A stretch of DNA of 64,000 nucleotides from Liolophura sinensis (lineage: Eukaryota; Mollusca; Polyplacophora; Chitonida; Chitonidae): the NCBI RefSeq assembly GCF_032854445.1, contig NC_088302.1, forward strand, positions 40,058,191-40,122,190. Reading direction: 5' to 3'. Shown here piece after piece: positions 37,501 through 47,472 of the stretch. Positions within the stretch are counted from its first letter, which is position 1; every line of letters begins with the position of its first letter. Under the pieces are notes generated by a model. It saw only the letters and a program-made list of their open reading frames with translations. It made no database searches and was not told the DNA's origin. Both the position numbers and the translations under genes were made by a program.

Positions 37501-38329
37501 GATATGATTCACTTCAAAGGGTATTAGAAGTATAAATCATATTAATAGGCCTAAATCGACATTATAATAATATTAATTTAAATTTATCCCCAACAATCAT
37601 TACTACAGTTTTTGCTGTTATCATTATCAATTGTCGTTTTTCAGATTTTCAGCTATGTATGTGTGCAATCTTACTACAGAAATATGAACAACCTAAAAGA
37701 TTCAACAAATAGTGTAAGTACACATATTATGTTGAAACATTTCTATCTTTAAGGTGAGATCCAAATAGTCCAAAATGATGCCCAAGTTGGAAGTATCCAG
37801 AATATTGTAACATGGGACACATGCTAATGGCGTTAAGGAGTTTAATACCAATCCAAAATGTGGAAGCCATTTAGCTGTTTTAAGAGTAATTCAATAACAA
37901 AGCTATTATATATGCTATGTATTTATTTATTGGTTTATTTAATTTCAGAATGCTAGAATGTCGTTGCCAATGCGTGATTTATCGTCTGGAGAGGTACCTC
38001 CCCCATATTCCCTGAGAGACCCGTCCGCCAATCACAGCCCACCGCCGTATTCAGAGGTTGTTGTTAACCTTGGCCATGCTCCGATGTACATCACAGGAAG
38101 ATGTGAACAGAACAACGTTAACGCTAGTGTACAAGATCAAAGTCATTCCGGAGATTTTACAGAATGTGATATTTTCAATACCACTCTACAGCAACATAGT
38201 GTGAACAGATATCGTCAGGGGGCAAATGATCCACTACCTCTATTATCTCAACTACACACGACCGAAAACTTTACATCCTCTCGAAATCCAGCTCAAATAT
38301 CCACCGAAGGTCAACAAGTTAACGCCTAG
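28505..38329 (+). CDS. four-TM protein with two PPPY motifs, LAPTM4/5-like
   Basis: Seven exons: 28505-28573, 35345-35420, 35853-35938, 36379-36492, 37290-37349, 37645-37713, 37949-38329. All are GT-AG with matching phases and give 284 residues. After MAGDGRYRVGTRRWA come four hydrophobic helices (about 14-40, 53-76, 86-108, 122-144), then a cytosolic tail with PPPYS at 175 and 189. LAPTM4/5 share this layout: a short N-terminus, four helices and a tail with PY motifs that bind NEDD4-type WW domains for endosome/lysosome sorting. That function is inferred from architecture; sequence similarity beyond it could not be measured. The ATG lies just 3' of a run without TATA. The first intron is 6.8 kb and separates the first half of TM1 from the rest. 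Another four-helix lophotrochozoan family is possible. Confidence 0.85.
28901..29030. mobile_element. foldback MITE, copy B (inverted relative to copy A)
   Basis: Terminal arms ggggccagttttatggagct and, on the right, ggaccggtttcatgaagctc read from the other strand, with the same centre as copy A in reverse (tctctacaacatacgttgtc). Inserted in intron 1 of the 4-TM gene. Confidence 0.85.
29279..29305. repeat. perfect 10-bp hairpin
   Basis: cccgactttt - caagttt - aaaagtcggg. Intronic; it follows an A-rich block (29160-29270) and may be the end of an uncharacterised element. Confidence 0.7.
30948..31135 (-). mobile_element. SINE family 1, nearly full-length, diverged
   Basis: gattggtgttttacgccgta, cgacggcggctagcataat, ccttcccacgtaagaccg and gaagccagcgcgaa blocks. 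The head is decayed. Confidence 0.85.
32276..32475. repeat. GC-rich insert flanked by a direct duplication
   Basis: The segment aaggtgcatactttctt ... ccccgccttacc(g/a)tgacag occurs at 32277-32336 and again at 32425-32471. Between them lies about 85 bases of CpG-rich sequence (ggccgcgcggatgtacccgc ... tgagccgcgcgtcagg), far above the local GC content. Confidence 0.6.
34858..35108 (-). mobile_element. tRNA-like SINE family 1, full-length
   Basis: Complete from (TTTA)n through gtggtgggaggaaaccgggc to gaggcttctggatcattgcg and the head. It ends about 240 bases before exon 2 of the 4-TM gene. Confidence 0.9.
35446..35569 (+). mobile_element. SINE family 1, decayed copy
   Basis: Weak match of the ttgctccacccataaatct and cttctgagtatggccttaaa blocks with a caagcaaataaatg end, in intron 2 of the 4-TM gene. 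Confidence 0.5.
35765..35819 (+). mobile_element. SINE family 1 tail fragment
   Basis: ccgtcataagcgaaattctg followed by ttgagcacgccgtaaaccc and aatcaaataaaa, just before exon 3. Confidence 0.55.
36100..36172 (-). mobile_element. SINE family 1, faint fragment
   Basis: tttatttggggttttcgtca then gaaggcggttaggtttatgg. It has the expected order of blocks but is much decayed. Confidence 0.35.
36633..36975. repeat. 41-bp minisatellite in intron 4 of the 4-TM gene
   Basis: About eight units of gttgaggccccagtataaca + agcttccagtctatgtagcaa, with a strict 41-base period and few substitutions, so a fairly young array. Confidence 0.95.
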
Positions 38330-38666
38330 GTCTCCAAAATGACAGCTTTTGTATCACCTTGTGATCACTAACAATGACAGAACAGTATACTACCCGACAC
38401 TTTCTAGGACATGGGTTTAGTTTGACCCCATCTCTTACATGGGTTTTATAGGATCTCTTTTCTTGACGGAGAAACACGGTGCAGAAAAAAAAGCAACATA
38501 CACTGAACGACACAGTACGAGTTTTGAGAAGTATAAGTATGTTATCAGTACGGGCAATTAACACTAAGTAAACGTGTTATCAATACTGTCATCTGAAATA
38601 AGGTAAATCTCTTATCGCTACGGTTCATTAACATCAAGTATGTGTTTTATCCATGTCGTTCGCAGC

Positions 38667-38672
38667 AATAAA
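38667..38672 (+). terminator. candidate polyadenylation signal for the 4-TM gene
   Basis: AATAAA about 340 bases after the stop codon at 38327-38329. It is the first such hexamer in the right orientation that I noticed. Confidence 0.45.
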
Positions 38673-39057
38673 GCACCAGAATGGACCCAGTTGACTGAGT
38701 TTTTAAGACAACGTCTCAGTCACACACAGACAACGAAAAGAACGAAGGAGCTACGGAACAATATGGTCATCACTGAAAGAAAACGCATTTCGTCAGTTCG
38801 TGTTAATGAAAACTGAAGGTTTTTGTCAATACAATCATAAGAGAACGCGTACCACTAAACAATACAACTGGGTGAGAAATCCTGTAGCTTAATCAGGGAA
38901 CAATGTTTATATAATGTACAGGAAATTATCGAACTCTCTTTGTATAAATTACACTGTTTTATCATGGTTACCTTCCCCAGGAACTTTGTTGTTATCTCCC
39001 CTGTCGTCGTCCTACTCATTTCAAAGATGAGTACGCGTATTATGCTTTGAAACATAC

Positions 39058-39396
39058 ATGTACTTCATGAAAGACGTCATCGATTTTTATGGTACACAGG
39101 GTAGACCTGGCCCTGATCATGCTAGTTTTCCTGACGCTAGAAAGGCCTTCCACAACGTTATCCACTGGATCCTGCTGAGAAAATTGACCGATCGCAGTGT
39201 GCTCCATTATACTGTATATATCTTACTGTTATATTTTAACACGCATGTGCTCGCTGTTAAATGTTTTTATTACACTTTTTCTGACAGGTTCGGGGTATCA
39301 CGTGGGGTTCGACAAGGTGATATTTTGTAGCCGGCACTTTTTGCGATGTATTTACGCAAGGTTTATTTTGAATTATCTGAGGCAAATGTTGGCTGA
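39058..39396 (+). pseudogene. non-LTR retrotransposon reverse transcriptase fragment, decayed
   Basis: One frame carries FPDARKAFHNVIHWILLRKL and then FGVSRGVRQGDIL, which match the fingers/palm boxes of LINE reverse transcriptases (DASKAFD..., GVRQG..LSP). A TAG at 39328-39330 falls exactly where the serine of LSP is expected. The frame continues with PALFAMYL to a second stop at 39394. The catalytic Asp expected after KAF is His. No endonuclease or the rest of the RT is visible, so it is a dead fragment. Clade cannot be assigned. Confidence 0.85.
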
Positions 39397-39625
39397 ATAT
39401 ATATATCTGCATCGAATGATAACTTGTACTAAACAAAGAAGACTTTTGATTTGAGATAAACTATATAAGTCAATTACTTAGCTGTCTTCTTCACTTTTAC
39501 ACATATATGATAAGCAGCTAAACTTCGTTGACTCATTCCTGTCTTGATCACATGTGTCTAACAAATTGGCGGATGGTCTTGAAAATAAAGCTCTCGTAAG
39601 AAAACTTTTATTTGTAGAAGAACGC

Positions 39626-39792
39626 CAGCGAGGCGCCCTTACTTAGGAACCTCTCAACAATGCGGTCGCTGTGAGTTCAAGTCCAACTCAAGCTATCTTC
39701 TTCTCTGGCAGAACGGAATTAATGTAAAACATCGCATAAGTGAAATATTCTTGAGTACGGCGTAAAACACCCATTAAATAAATCAAATAAAC
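39626..39792 (+). mobile_element. SINE family 1 with internal deletion
   Basis: Head side gcggtcgctgtgagttcaag is joined almost directly to the tail block aagtgaaatattcttgagta; the middle about 90 bases are lost. Confidence 0.85.
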
Positions 39793-40138
39793 ATTTGTGT
39801 AAGCGTTTGTTACAACAATGCAGACAGGTTTTAACAGAGATTGTTGTGCAGTTATAGCTATACGTGCGTTATAAACGTTATCGAATCATTCTATGAAATT
39901 TTTCTGTAATTTTGTCTTCAGATTTACAAAACGTCTTGTCTTTTGTTACAATTTTGTATCACATGCTTGTGGGCTCTTGTCAAAATCAGAAGTAAAATGA
40001 ATTCATACTCATTATTGTGCCAAATAACCATGATATATACATACTAAACTATGTAAATGTGTCTGCAATAAACATACATAAATATTTAATATCATTCTAT
40101 TATATTTTCGTGTATGTACCAATGATATTAGTATAAAA

Positions 40139-40265
40139 TGTGTATGTATGTATGTATGTGTGTGTATGTATGTATGTATGTATGTATGTATGTATGTATG
40201 TATGTATGTGTGTATGTATGTATGTGTGTATGTGTGTATGTATGTATGTATGTGTGTATGTATGT
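40139..40265. repeat. (TATG)n microsatellite
   Basis: About 30 tetranucleotide units with occasional TGTG interruptions. Confidence 0.95.
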
Positions 40266-40494
40266 GGCTTTACGTCGTAGCACATTCGGATCTTGAGAAT
40301 CATATGACGACGAGGAGTCATTCAGGCCTGTGTACATAAACTCCATGCGGCCAAAGTGCTGCCACCAAATAACACCCCATTCATTCACGTTATACTGACA
40401 GCGGGACAACCATTCCTGTTCCATTGCTCTAAGCTTTCGATGCTGGTCGTCAGACGAGACAACAACAATAACACTGAATGTCGTGCAATTTACC

Positions 40495-40905
40495 GAGAAC
40501 ACTACTGTAGGCACAGTACAGAGAACTCTCGAATAGTGTCATGTAAGAGAAAATCCTCATACGGTGCAAGTGCGGAAAATTCCAATATAGTGTCGTTCTA
40601 GTACTCCTGCGGGGACACCATGCTAGGAGCTCTCGTGTATAGTGTTGTGCAATTAGAACTCACTTTCGTATCGTGCCGTCCAAGTACGGAAAACCCTAGT
40701 ATAGTTTTGTGCAAGTGCAGAGAGCTGTCGTTTGCATAGTCGTATAACTATCGTAGTGCTGAGTAAGTACAGAAAGCTTTCGTATAGTGACGTCCTATTA
40801 CAGAAAACTCTCGTATAGTTCCGTTCTATTACAGAAAACTCTCGAATAGTGCTGTGCAAGTACAGGTTACCCTCGTATATATAGTTTCCTGTGAGTAGAT
40901 AAAAC
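40495..40905. repeat. degenerate ~35-40-bp tandem array
   Basis: Irregular repeats of gtacagaaaactctcgtatag with a variable tgttgtgcaa-type spacer, about ten units. The best preserved are at 40765-40870. Confidence 0.75.
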
Positions 40906-41456
40906 TATCGCACACTTTGAGTGTGTCTCGTGTTTATTAAAAAAAAAACACCTTGGACCTCTCTCTGAAATGGTTTTCAGCCGGATTTGGTTAATCGCTT
41001 TTGACTTCATTCACAATCCGATGTGGTTGTGTGTGTGTCCTATGTATAAACGAATCACTGTATACTAGTGCAGGGTTTAGTGGTATAGAGACGCGTCTGA
41101 TCGCGTTTGAAGCACATGATGTTGTACTGTGCTTCTGATTTAACATCTGAATAATTCTTACGGCTTAACTAACATAATCTGTTGAAGATTCCTTCTATAG
41201 CTGTGGCAATTTCTTTGTTATACACGCGGTTGATGTAAAACAATCGGTAAACTTTATTGAAATACAAATCGATAAATCTGTATCCACGTTCGAAATACAA
41301 CTCGTAGCAGTTTATACCAAGGAAAATGGGAACGGACTGTTTCTATAATTGGACACTTTAATGTATATTCCATTGTTATGGATGATGTTCTGAAAGTTCA
41401 TCGCCTGAGTATTCTAAATGTCATCCATTATCAAACATGGCTCACTTTTCCAAAAC

Positions 41457-41791
41457 TGAGCGTCCGCTTCGGGAGCGGTAGATCCAGGGTCAATCCCGGG
41501 TCGAGTCACACCTAAGACCTTAAAACAGGAAGTTGTAACTTCCTCGCTTTGCGTTCAGCATGAAGGGGATAGTGCAACGACCCGTATCAGTATAATGGCT
41601 CGGGCGGGCCGGCTTTCTTGCCTTCGGTAAGGCGTCTCAGTGAAGCAGCACTAGATAAAAGTGCAGTGGAAATCCATCCTGCAACAAGGAGGTACATTAT
41701 ATGCACTCTAAGGATTCCTTCATCGTCATATGACTGAAAAATTATTGAGTACGACGTTAAACCCGAAGCACTCACTCACTCACTCACTCAC
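41457..41791 (+). mobile_element. SINE family 2, 5'-truncated copy
   Basis: Begins inside the tRNA-like head (gagcgtccgcttcggg) and keeps the hairpin, core and (ACTC)n tail. About 8 bases (actggttg) are missing relative to the other copies. Flanked by an 8-bp repeat tccaaaac at 41449-41456 and 41792-41799. Confidence 0.88.
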
Positions 41792-41799
41792 TCCAAAAC

Positions 41800-42651
41800 C
41801 GTATCATAATTAACACTTAGGACTCCATCAAGATCAAACTCCAAACCAAAATTTAAATGTGGTTTTCACACTACTTATTATTGCGGAGTATTATGCTAAA
41901 TAAAATCTTTAAGGTAATAAAACGTTCAAAATATCATTGAAGGCTAGTTTTGCTTACATTATCAGTGTTTAATTGCGCCCTGGGTCAATCTGACTCGGTA
42001 CACATTTGGACCCAGAACGAGGTCGACATGAAAGGATTAATTGAATAACTCAGATTAATAACGTAACTGATTAAACTGCTGACTCATGTTGTGGTAAACC
42101 AAGCTATTTTCTTTGTTCACAAGAAATTAACCTTGTCTGTTGTGTCATCACCAGTGTATGTGGTGATGCGGTTTTGTTTTTATTAAAAACTGGATATATT
42201 TTTCTCACGGAATTTTCAATGATAAGTCGTGTCTGACTTGATAGAGACATGGACGTTTTATTGATATTATGCAGGCGGTGTATTGAACAGTCTGAATCAC
42301 AAAGCAGGCGATGTCTACATGAATTTATTCGTTCCACATGCAGAAGCCCTCGCTAGACACGCTATCTAATAACTACATGTAGCCCTTGGCTATTTAAAAA
42401 CATTAAATCGACTTAAGTACGGCGACTTTAACATGTTGCAATTTTTTTATTATTTATTTCCGCATGTAGTAAATTACCGGGACGTTTCACGCCAAATGCT
42501 CAGTGATTTGATATTTGAATAACACGATCTTGCATTTGATTGGTCAGTTCCGACGACGGAGATAGGCTATTCCATGACAACCATATACATAGTCAAACAA
42601 AGTTTTTATGAAATTGTCGCCTTCAAGTTAATATAAATCTTCATTTTATGG
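41800..42651. other. spacer
   Basis: AT-rich sequence. I see no supported gene or repeat. Confidence 0.4.
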
Positions 42652-42657
42652 GTTTAA

Positions 42658-42879
42658 GGATGTGATGTTCTAAAATGTTTGAAAAATTTCCCCAAGGCTG
42701 ACAATCTGACATTAAACTATACCCACGAGGATCATAAAATTAATGTCGGAAGGGTTAGCGGGTTCCTGGCAAAGATGGGATCCTTTCCTTCGAACTATGT
42801 TCTGTTCCCTCCAGACACTATCAAGACTGCGGTAGAACGCCTGAAATATCCCTGGGTATATGACGTCTCAAGTAAATGA
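42658..42879 (+). CDS. possible terminal coding exon, unidentified
   Basis: An open frame follows a possible TTTAAG acceptor and ends with a TGA at 42877. It encodes about 70 residues including LTLNYTHEDHKINVGRVSG and SNYVLFPPDTIKTAVERLKY, then PWVYDVSSK. The composition looks like a folded protein rather than a repeat, and an AATAAA sits about 325 bases downstream (43205). No upstream exon was found and I do not recognise the family. It may be the last exon of a gene or a relic. Confidence 0.35.
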   Translation, partial: GCDVLKCLKNFPKADNLTLNYTHEDHKINVGRVSGFLAKMGSFPSNYVLFPPDTIKTAVERLKYPWVYDVSSK

Positions 42880-43382
42880 TTTGTAAGGCCTGAGGTTTAT
42901 ACACCCATTCCCCTGACTACAGTCATTGCCAGTGAAATTTTCTTCTGCCTGTTTGCCACCAAATGGCTGACATACTGCCACGGGATCATTGCCATAAAGA
43001 TTCATTTATGGCAGAATGAATGAATGAAATGTTGAAATAAGCACATAACAAAGAGGAACTACTTCTTGTCGCCTTTTTACAAGGACTTCACACTTAGGTC
43101 ATCTTGTCCTCTTTACTCCGATTTTAAACTCAAATTATTAAATTATGAAATGTTTTGTCATTTTCTGTTCTACTGGATAATCATATTTTGTCGTACAAGC
43201 ATCAATAAAATCATTCCTGGTCAGAGTAAGATACTGTAGGTAAATATATAAAAGATGTAATCACATAGTGCAGTTTGTATATGTTTTAATCTTGTTTAAT
43301 TAAGACAAAATTAAGATTATTTAAATAATGTTTCTTATGTGCTTGGAATAGCGTTGCGGTGATGCAACATTATGTCAGTGTT

Positions 43383-43640
43383 CATTTATTTATTTGACTG
43401 GCATTTTACACAGCACTCAAGACTATTTTACTTACACAAGGAAGCATTGTGGTAGGGGGCACCGGGCAGATCCAGTGGGAAGCCCACGACCATCCGCAGT
43501 TTGCTGTCAGGCCTTCCCACGTAGGGCCGGAGAGAAGGCCAGCGTGAACTGGGCTTGAGCTCACAGTGAAAGCTTTTGATGTGAAGCTCCTGAGTTATTA
43601 ACCTGCCCTCGCACGCTAACTACTCGGCCACGGAGGTCCC
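43383..43640 (-). mobile_element. tRNA-like SINE family 1, full-length, diverged
   Basis: (TTTA)n tail to the head ctactcggccacggaggtcc, with recognisable accgggcagatccag, cccacgaccatccgcagttt and ccttcccacgtagggccgg blocks. Confidence 0.88.
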
Positions 43641-46600
43641 TGTCGATAATGGTTCAGAAGACCTATAATATCACGTAAATATGCTAAAATTCGTAATTCG
43701 TAAAATCAGTGACATCCTCCCGTATGGGGTTTCGTGTGGTCCTGTACTCAGGCCACTCGTTAAATGAACGGTCCACTTTAAAAGATAAGACGCCCGTGTA
43801 AAAAGATTTAATGTCGAAAATTTGACCGGTCTACTGATAGCCCACTAACCGCACTTTATACTGTTTATCAGATAATCGCACCAATGGGTAGTAAGAAAAT
43901 GCGGGGCCTTCTCTTTGGACTTCTCTATGATAAGATGTAGTCGTTTTTATCCACTGCACAAGGCTCAAATCTTCTTTACACATACTTTATTATTAACGAC
44001 CTACTTTGAGAGTTTAACCCCAAAGGTGGATACAAATGAAGTTAAAAATCATCTCGCCTGAGGCGACAATTACGCTGTGTGTAAACAAGAGGGATTTCTA
44101 TATTTATACATGACCACAGGTGATGCGGATAAAAACATCTTATAAATGGGAGTGTGGCCAGACGTGAGGATGCGAATCAAATGACGGAACACATGCCGTG
44201 AGAGAGTCACGATCAGTTATGCAAGTGAATAACAATCCGGCGAGGAGACATCGCCGTGTGGTACACGCCATGGCTGAGTGAATCTCGGATAGGTCATGGC
44301 CTGTTAACGAGTTCATTCGACACCAATACATGTAGCATCTCACGTCGCTAACTCATCCCCCCCAAAACTTCTTCCGTGACGTCACTTGTGTACACTTTCT
44401 CTTTCTTGATTTTGTTTTAAAAACTTTTTAAAAATCATATGCAGCTGATATGATTTACTCCAAATAATAAAACTTTAGTATAACTCGCAGTGTTGGAGGA
44501 GTGACTTGTGACGTCAAGATTACGTTGTTTAAGGATTCCAGTGTCATGTAAACGCAAAGCTTCATTATATTATAGATTGTTAGACAACTGCGCCGTATCT
44601 TAACTGAGACATATAGAAATAATCTTGCATCACATGCATATGATAAAGACTGCAATCTGAAGGCTTTCACGAGGCCAGAAAAAACGTCAAAATTCAAATA
44701 GCAATTATTTTACTTCCAATTTGGATAAAATACTTGCGTATGCCCCCCCCCCCCCCCCCCACCAAAAAAAATCCCCAGAAGACGCTCTAAGAGACTAATC
44801 CAACGACGTTGCGAGGCCGGATGAAGATATAAGATATATGCAGATATAAGCTAATAATTATTGTCGACATTTTTGTATAAAATTTAATATGATCTACTAT
44901 TCAGTTTTATTGTTTCAAATCGTGCGTAGCTCGTACTATTCAGCAGTCAGCATTCGCTTAGCGCTGTTTCTGTCTCCTCTGACTGTAATCAAGAAATAAA
45001 CGTGTTATAGTTTATCTAACATTAGATTGTTCACGTGTGAAACCCGCTATGGAATCTTTTACCTTTATTCTAAAATGTCGCAAGTTCTCCATATTATCAG
45101 GACTAAGTCACGAAAAAGAGTTTTTAAACAATGTGGGCGAAATCATTCATAACAAAAGAGAGAAAAGAGAAACTAAAAAAATCATAGCGACTAAGTGGTT
45201 TTGTTTTCTTCACTATTCTCCACGTTTCTCCACCAATGTTTAAATCATCACAATAAAGTTGATCATTCCATTCTTAATGAGAAACGTCATTGTGAAAAGA
45301 CAGACGATAGAGCTGTTGGTCTATGTTTATCACTTAAGAATCCATATTCCCCGTTGTTAGCATGGAACATCTCCAGGAGGTTTCATCGTGACATATGTGT
45401 TTCAAAAATGTGCCCATATCAACAAAATTATCACTCATTCATACTCTCTTCTTTGTTATTGAAAGGCAGAATTTATCATTGATTTATGGTGGTTGTATTC
45501 ACATTTATTTCGCAAATATTAATCCGTTACACGCGGAAATGACTGCCGTGGTAAACAGTTAAGGTATCAGTTAATACTTCGGCTATATATTTCATCAAGT
45601 ATTTGAGCTTTCATATATTTATCTGCATATCGGTAAAAAAACGTGCACGGAGATTTTTGTTCTTACGTATGAGAAGACGTTTTTTTTTCCATTTTGAGCA
45701 TCAATGGTCAAATCACATGTCATAACTCAAGACAAGATGAACTGCTAATGGCAGTCGGAAATGTTGTGCGTCAGTTTTCTTTAGGAACATCTTTATGTTT
45801 ATCCAATCAGAACATATATTATACCTGCAAATTCACAATGAACTTTTTAGGAAGAATTTTGCAGCCAAAATCTGCATCGATCTGAGAACACGTGCAAACT
45901 ACATGTCTCAATATATTACGGGTTATCGGAAAGCCGTGCCGTGTTTATGTCCTTATCTCTGTCTGGGCGGCCATTCGGTGGCCTTTATCTGTACATTTCC
46001 ACCGATATATCCAAACTTCACTAGATTCCAAAAATGCAAAAATCCACATACAAATTTGGCTTTATTGTGGGGTAAGGAAGTAGTATATCACCAAACTTGT
46101 ATTTGACGTCAACTGGGTATATGTGGATCCTTAGGAAGTCAAAACGTCTCACTGAACAACTACACTCTTAAATATACATACCTGATAAGCAGATTTCGAC
46201 TTGGGATTTTTGCGACACTATTCCTTACAGAAGCTTAATTTATAGAATTTCATCATCAGTTTATTTCGGTGTTCGCTAAAACCGGATACCGCTACACTAA
46301 CTTCAAAGGCAACAAAGCCTTCTTCACTACCACTCCATTTATCAACATTGTATAGGTATTCCGAAGATCGCAAATTGTGCCTCCTTTGGCAGACATATAT
46401 CTGTTCCGGCACGAATGCGACTATATGCTATAAGTTAGTGAAGAGTAATCTTTATCAGCTCTATCTGACTCGTTCACTAGACTACACTGTTGATCTTCTA
46501 GCACTAAACAACACGCATATAGCCAATGCCTGTGAAACATATTTATCCACCTGCCCTGGATTTAAATGAAATTACTCACTCCCCAGAAGGTATACATCCA

Positions 46601-47099
46601 CGCAACATTGTCAATTTTTCTTACTTGGAGAGAAATATATTGAAGGGTGTGTACATATAATGAAGAGTGGCGTGCACATATCTCCCACTGTGGAATTTGT
46701 TAGACCCCCAGTGTGTGCTATGTGACGATTACAATCAACGTCACAAGTTCTTATTGGAAAAAAAAAGCTAGTGTATTAAGGTAATTTCATCAAACGCCTT
46801 CACTCTAAGTTTTTTAAATTTTACGGTTTTCTTGTAGATAAATGACTTCATAATTTTGTCTTCCACTTAACCTGAGGATAGGGACTACATGTATATATTC
46901 GTTGTGTGGAATGAGATCACCACGTTGGATGTATGAACAGTTGTAATCAAGGCGCAATAGGGACATATATTTTGATTAAGGACATCTCATGGCATGAATC
47001 CGTAATTTTTCTTACTTCATATATTATTTTTCGTTGTTGGTTGTGTTGAACGTTGCTGGGGAAATTGGCCTTGCGATCATTACCCAGAAATCTACTTAG
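43641..47099. other. spacer; poly-C run and weak coding-like frames
   Basis: A run of 18 C lies at 44743-44760. 45.69-46.57 kb has several short cysteine-containing frames on the plus strand; only the last is listed as a possible exon. Nothing else is supported. Confidence 0.4.
46338..46569 (+). CDS. possible cysteine-containing terminal exon, unidentified
   Basis: After a possible ACATTGTATAG acceptor, a frame runs to a TGA and encodes about 73 residues with five cysteines, two glycosylation sites (NAT, NNT) and the pieces KLCLLWQTYICSGTNATICY and ANACETYLSTCPGFK. The spacing recalls a small secreted protein, but no family match can be claimed and no partner exon is clear. Confidence 0.22.
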
Positions 47100-47205
47100 G
47101 CTGATCTGCCCGGTTTCCTCGCACCATAATGCTGGCCGCCGTCGTATAATGAAATATTCTTGAGTACAGCGTAAAACACCAATCAAATAAACAAATAAAT
47201 AAATT
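47100..47205 (+). mobile_element. SINE family 1, 3' half
   Basis: ctgcccggtttcctcgcacc, ataatgctggccgccgtcgt and the tail block with (AAAT)n. Confidence 0.88.
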
Positions 47206-47349
47206 TAGGCTGATCTATGAATCTCTGCTTCGACGCCTATAGATTCGATTAAATTTGTGTAGAGACTTCTCGCAGGGACAAAATTTTAGGAGGGCCTTAA
47301 ACCTTTCAGAGCCTTTACTTCACAAAGGGCAACATTTTTGATTCTGCAT

Positions 47350-47472
47350 TTGTTTATTTATTTGCTTATTTGATTGGTGTTCTGTTCCATATTGAAGAAT
47401 ATTTCTCTTATACGATGGCGGCCAGCATTATATGTGGTGGGAGAAAATCCACAACCATCCGCAAGATGCTGG
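47350..47472 (-). mobile_element. SINE family 1, 3' half
   Basis: (TTTA)n, gattggtgttctgttccata, cgatggcggccagcattata, then ccacaaccatccgcaagatg. Lies 145 bases from the oppositely oriented copy at 47100, making an inverted pair. Confidence 0.85.

Noticed and set aside
40100-40514. Thr-His-Ile-Tyr repeat frames on the minus strand
   Set aside because: Translation of a (TATG)n microsatellite; no exon borders or family match.
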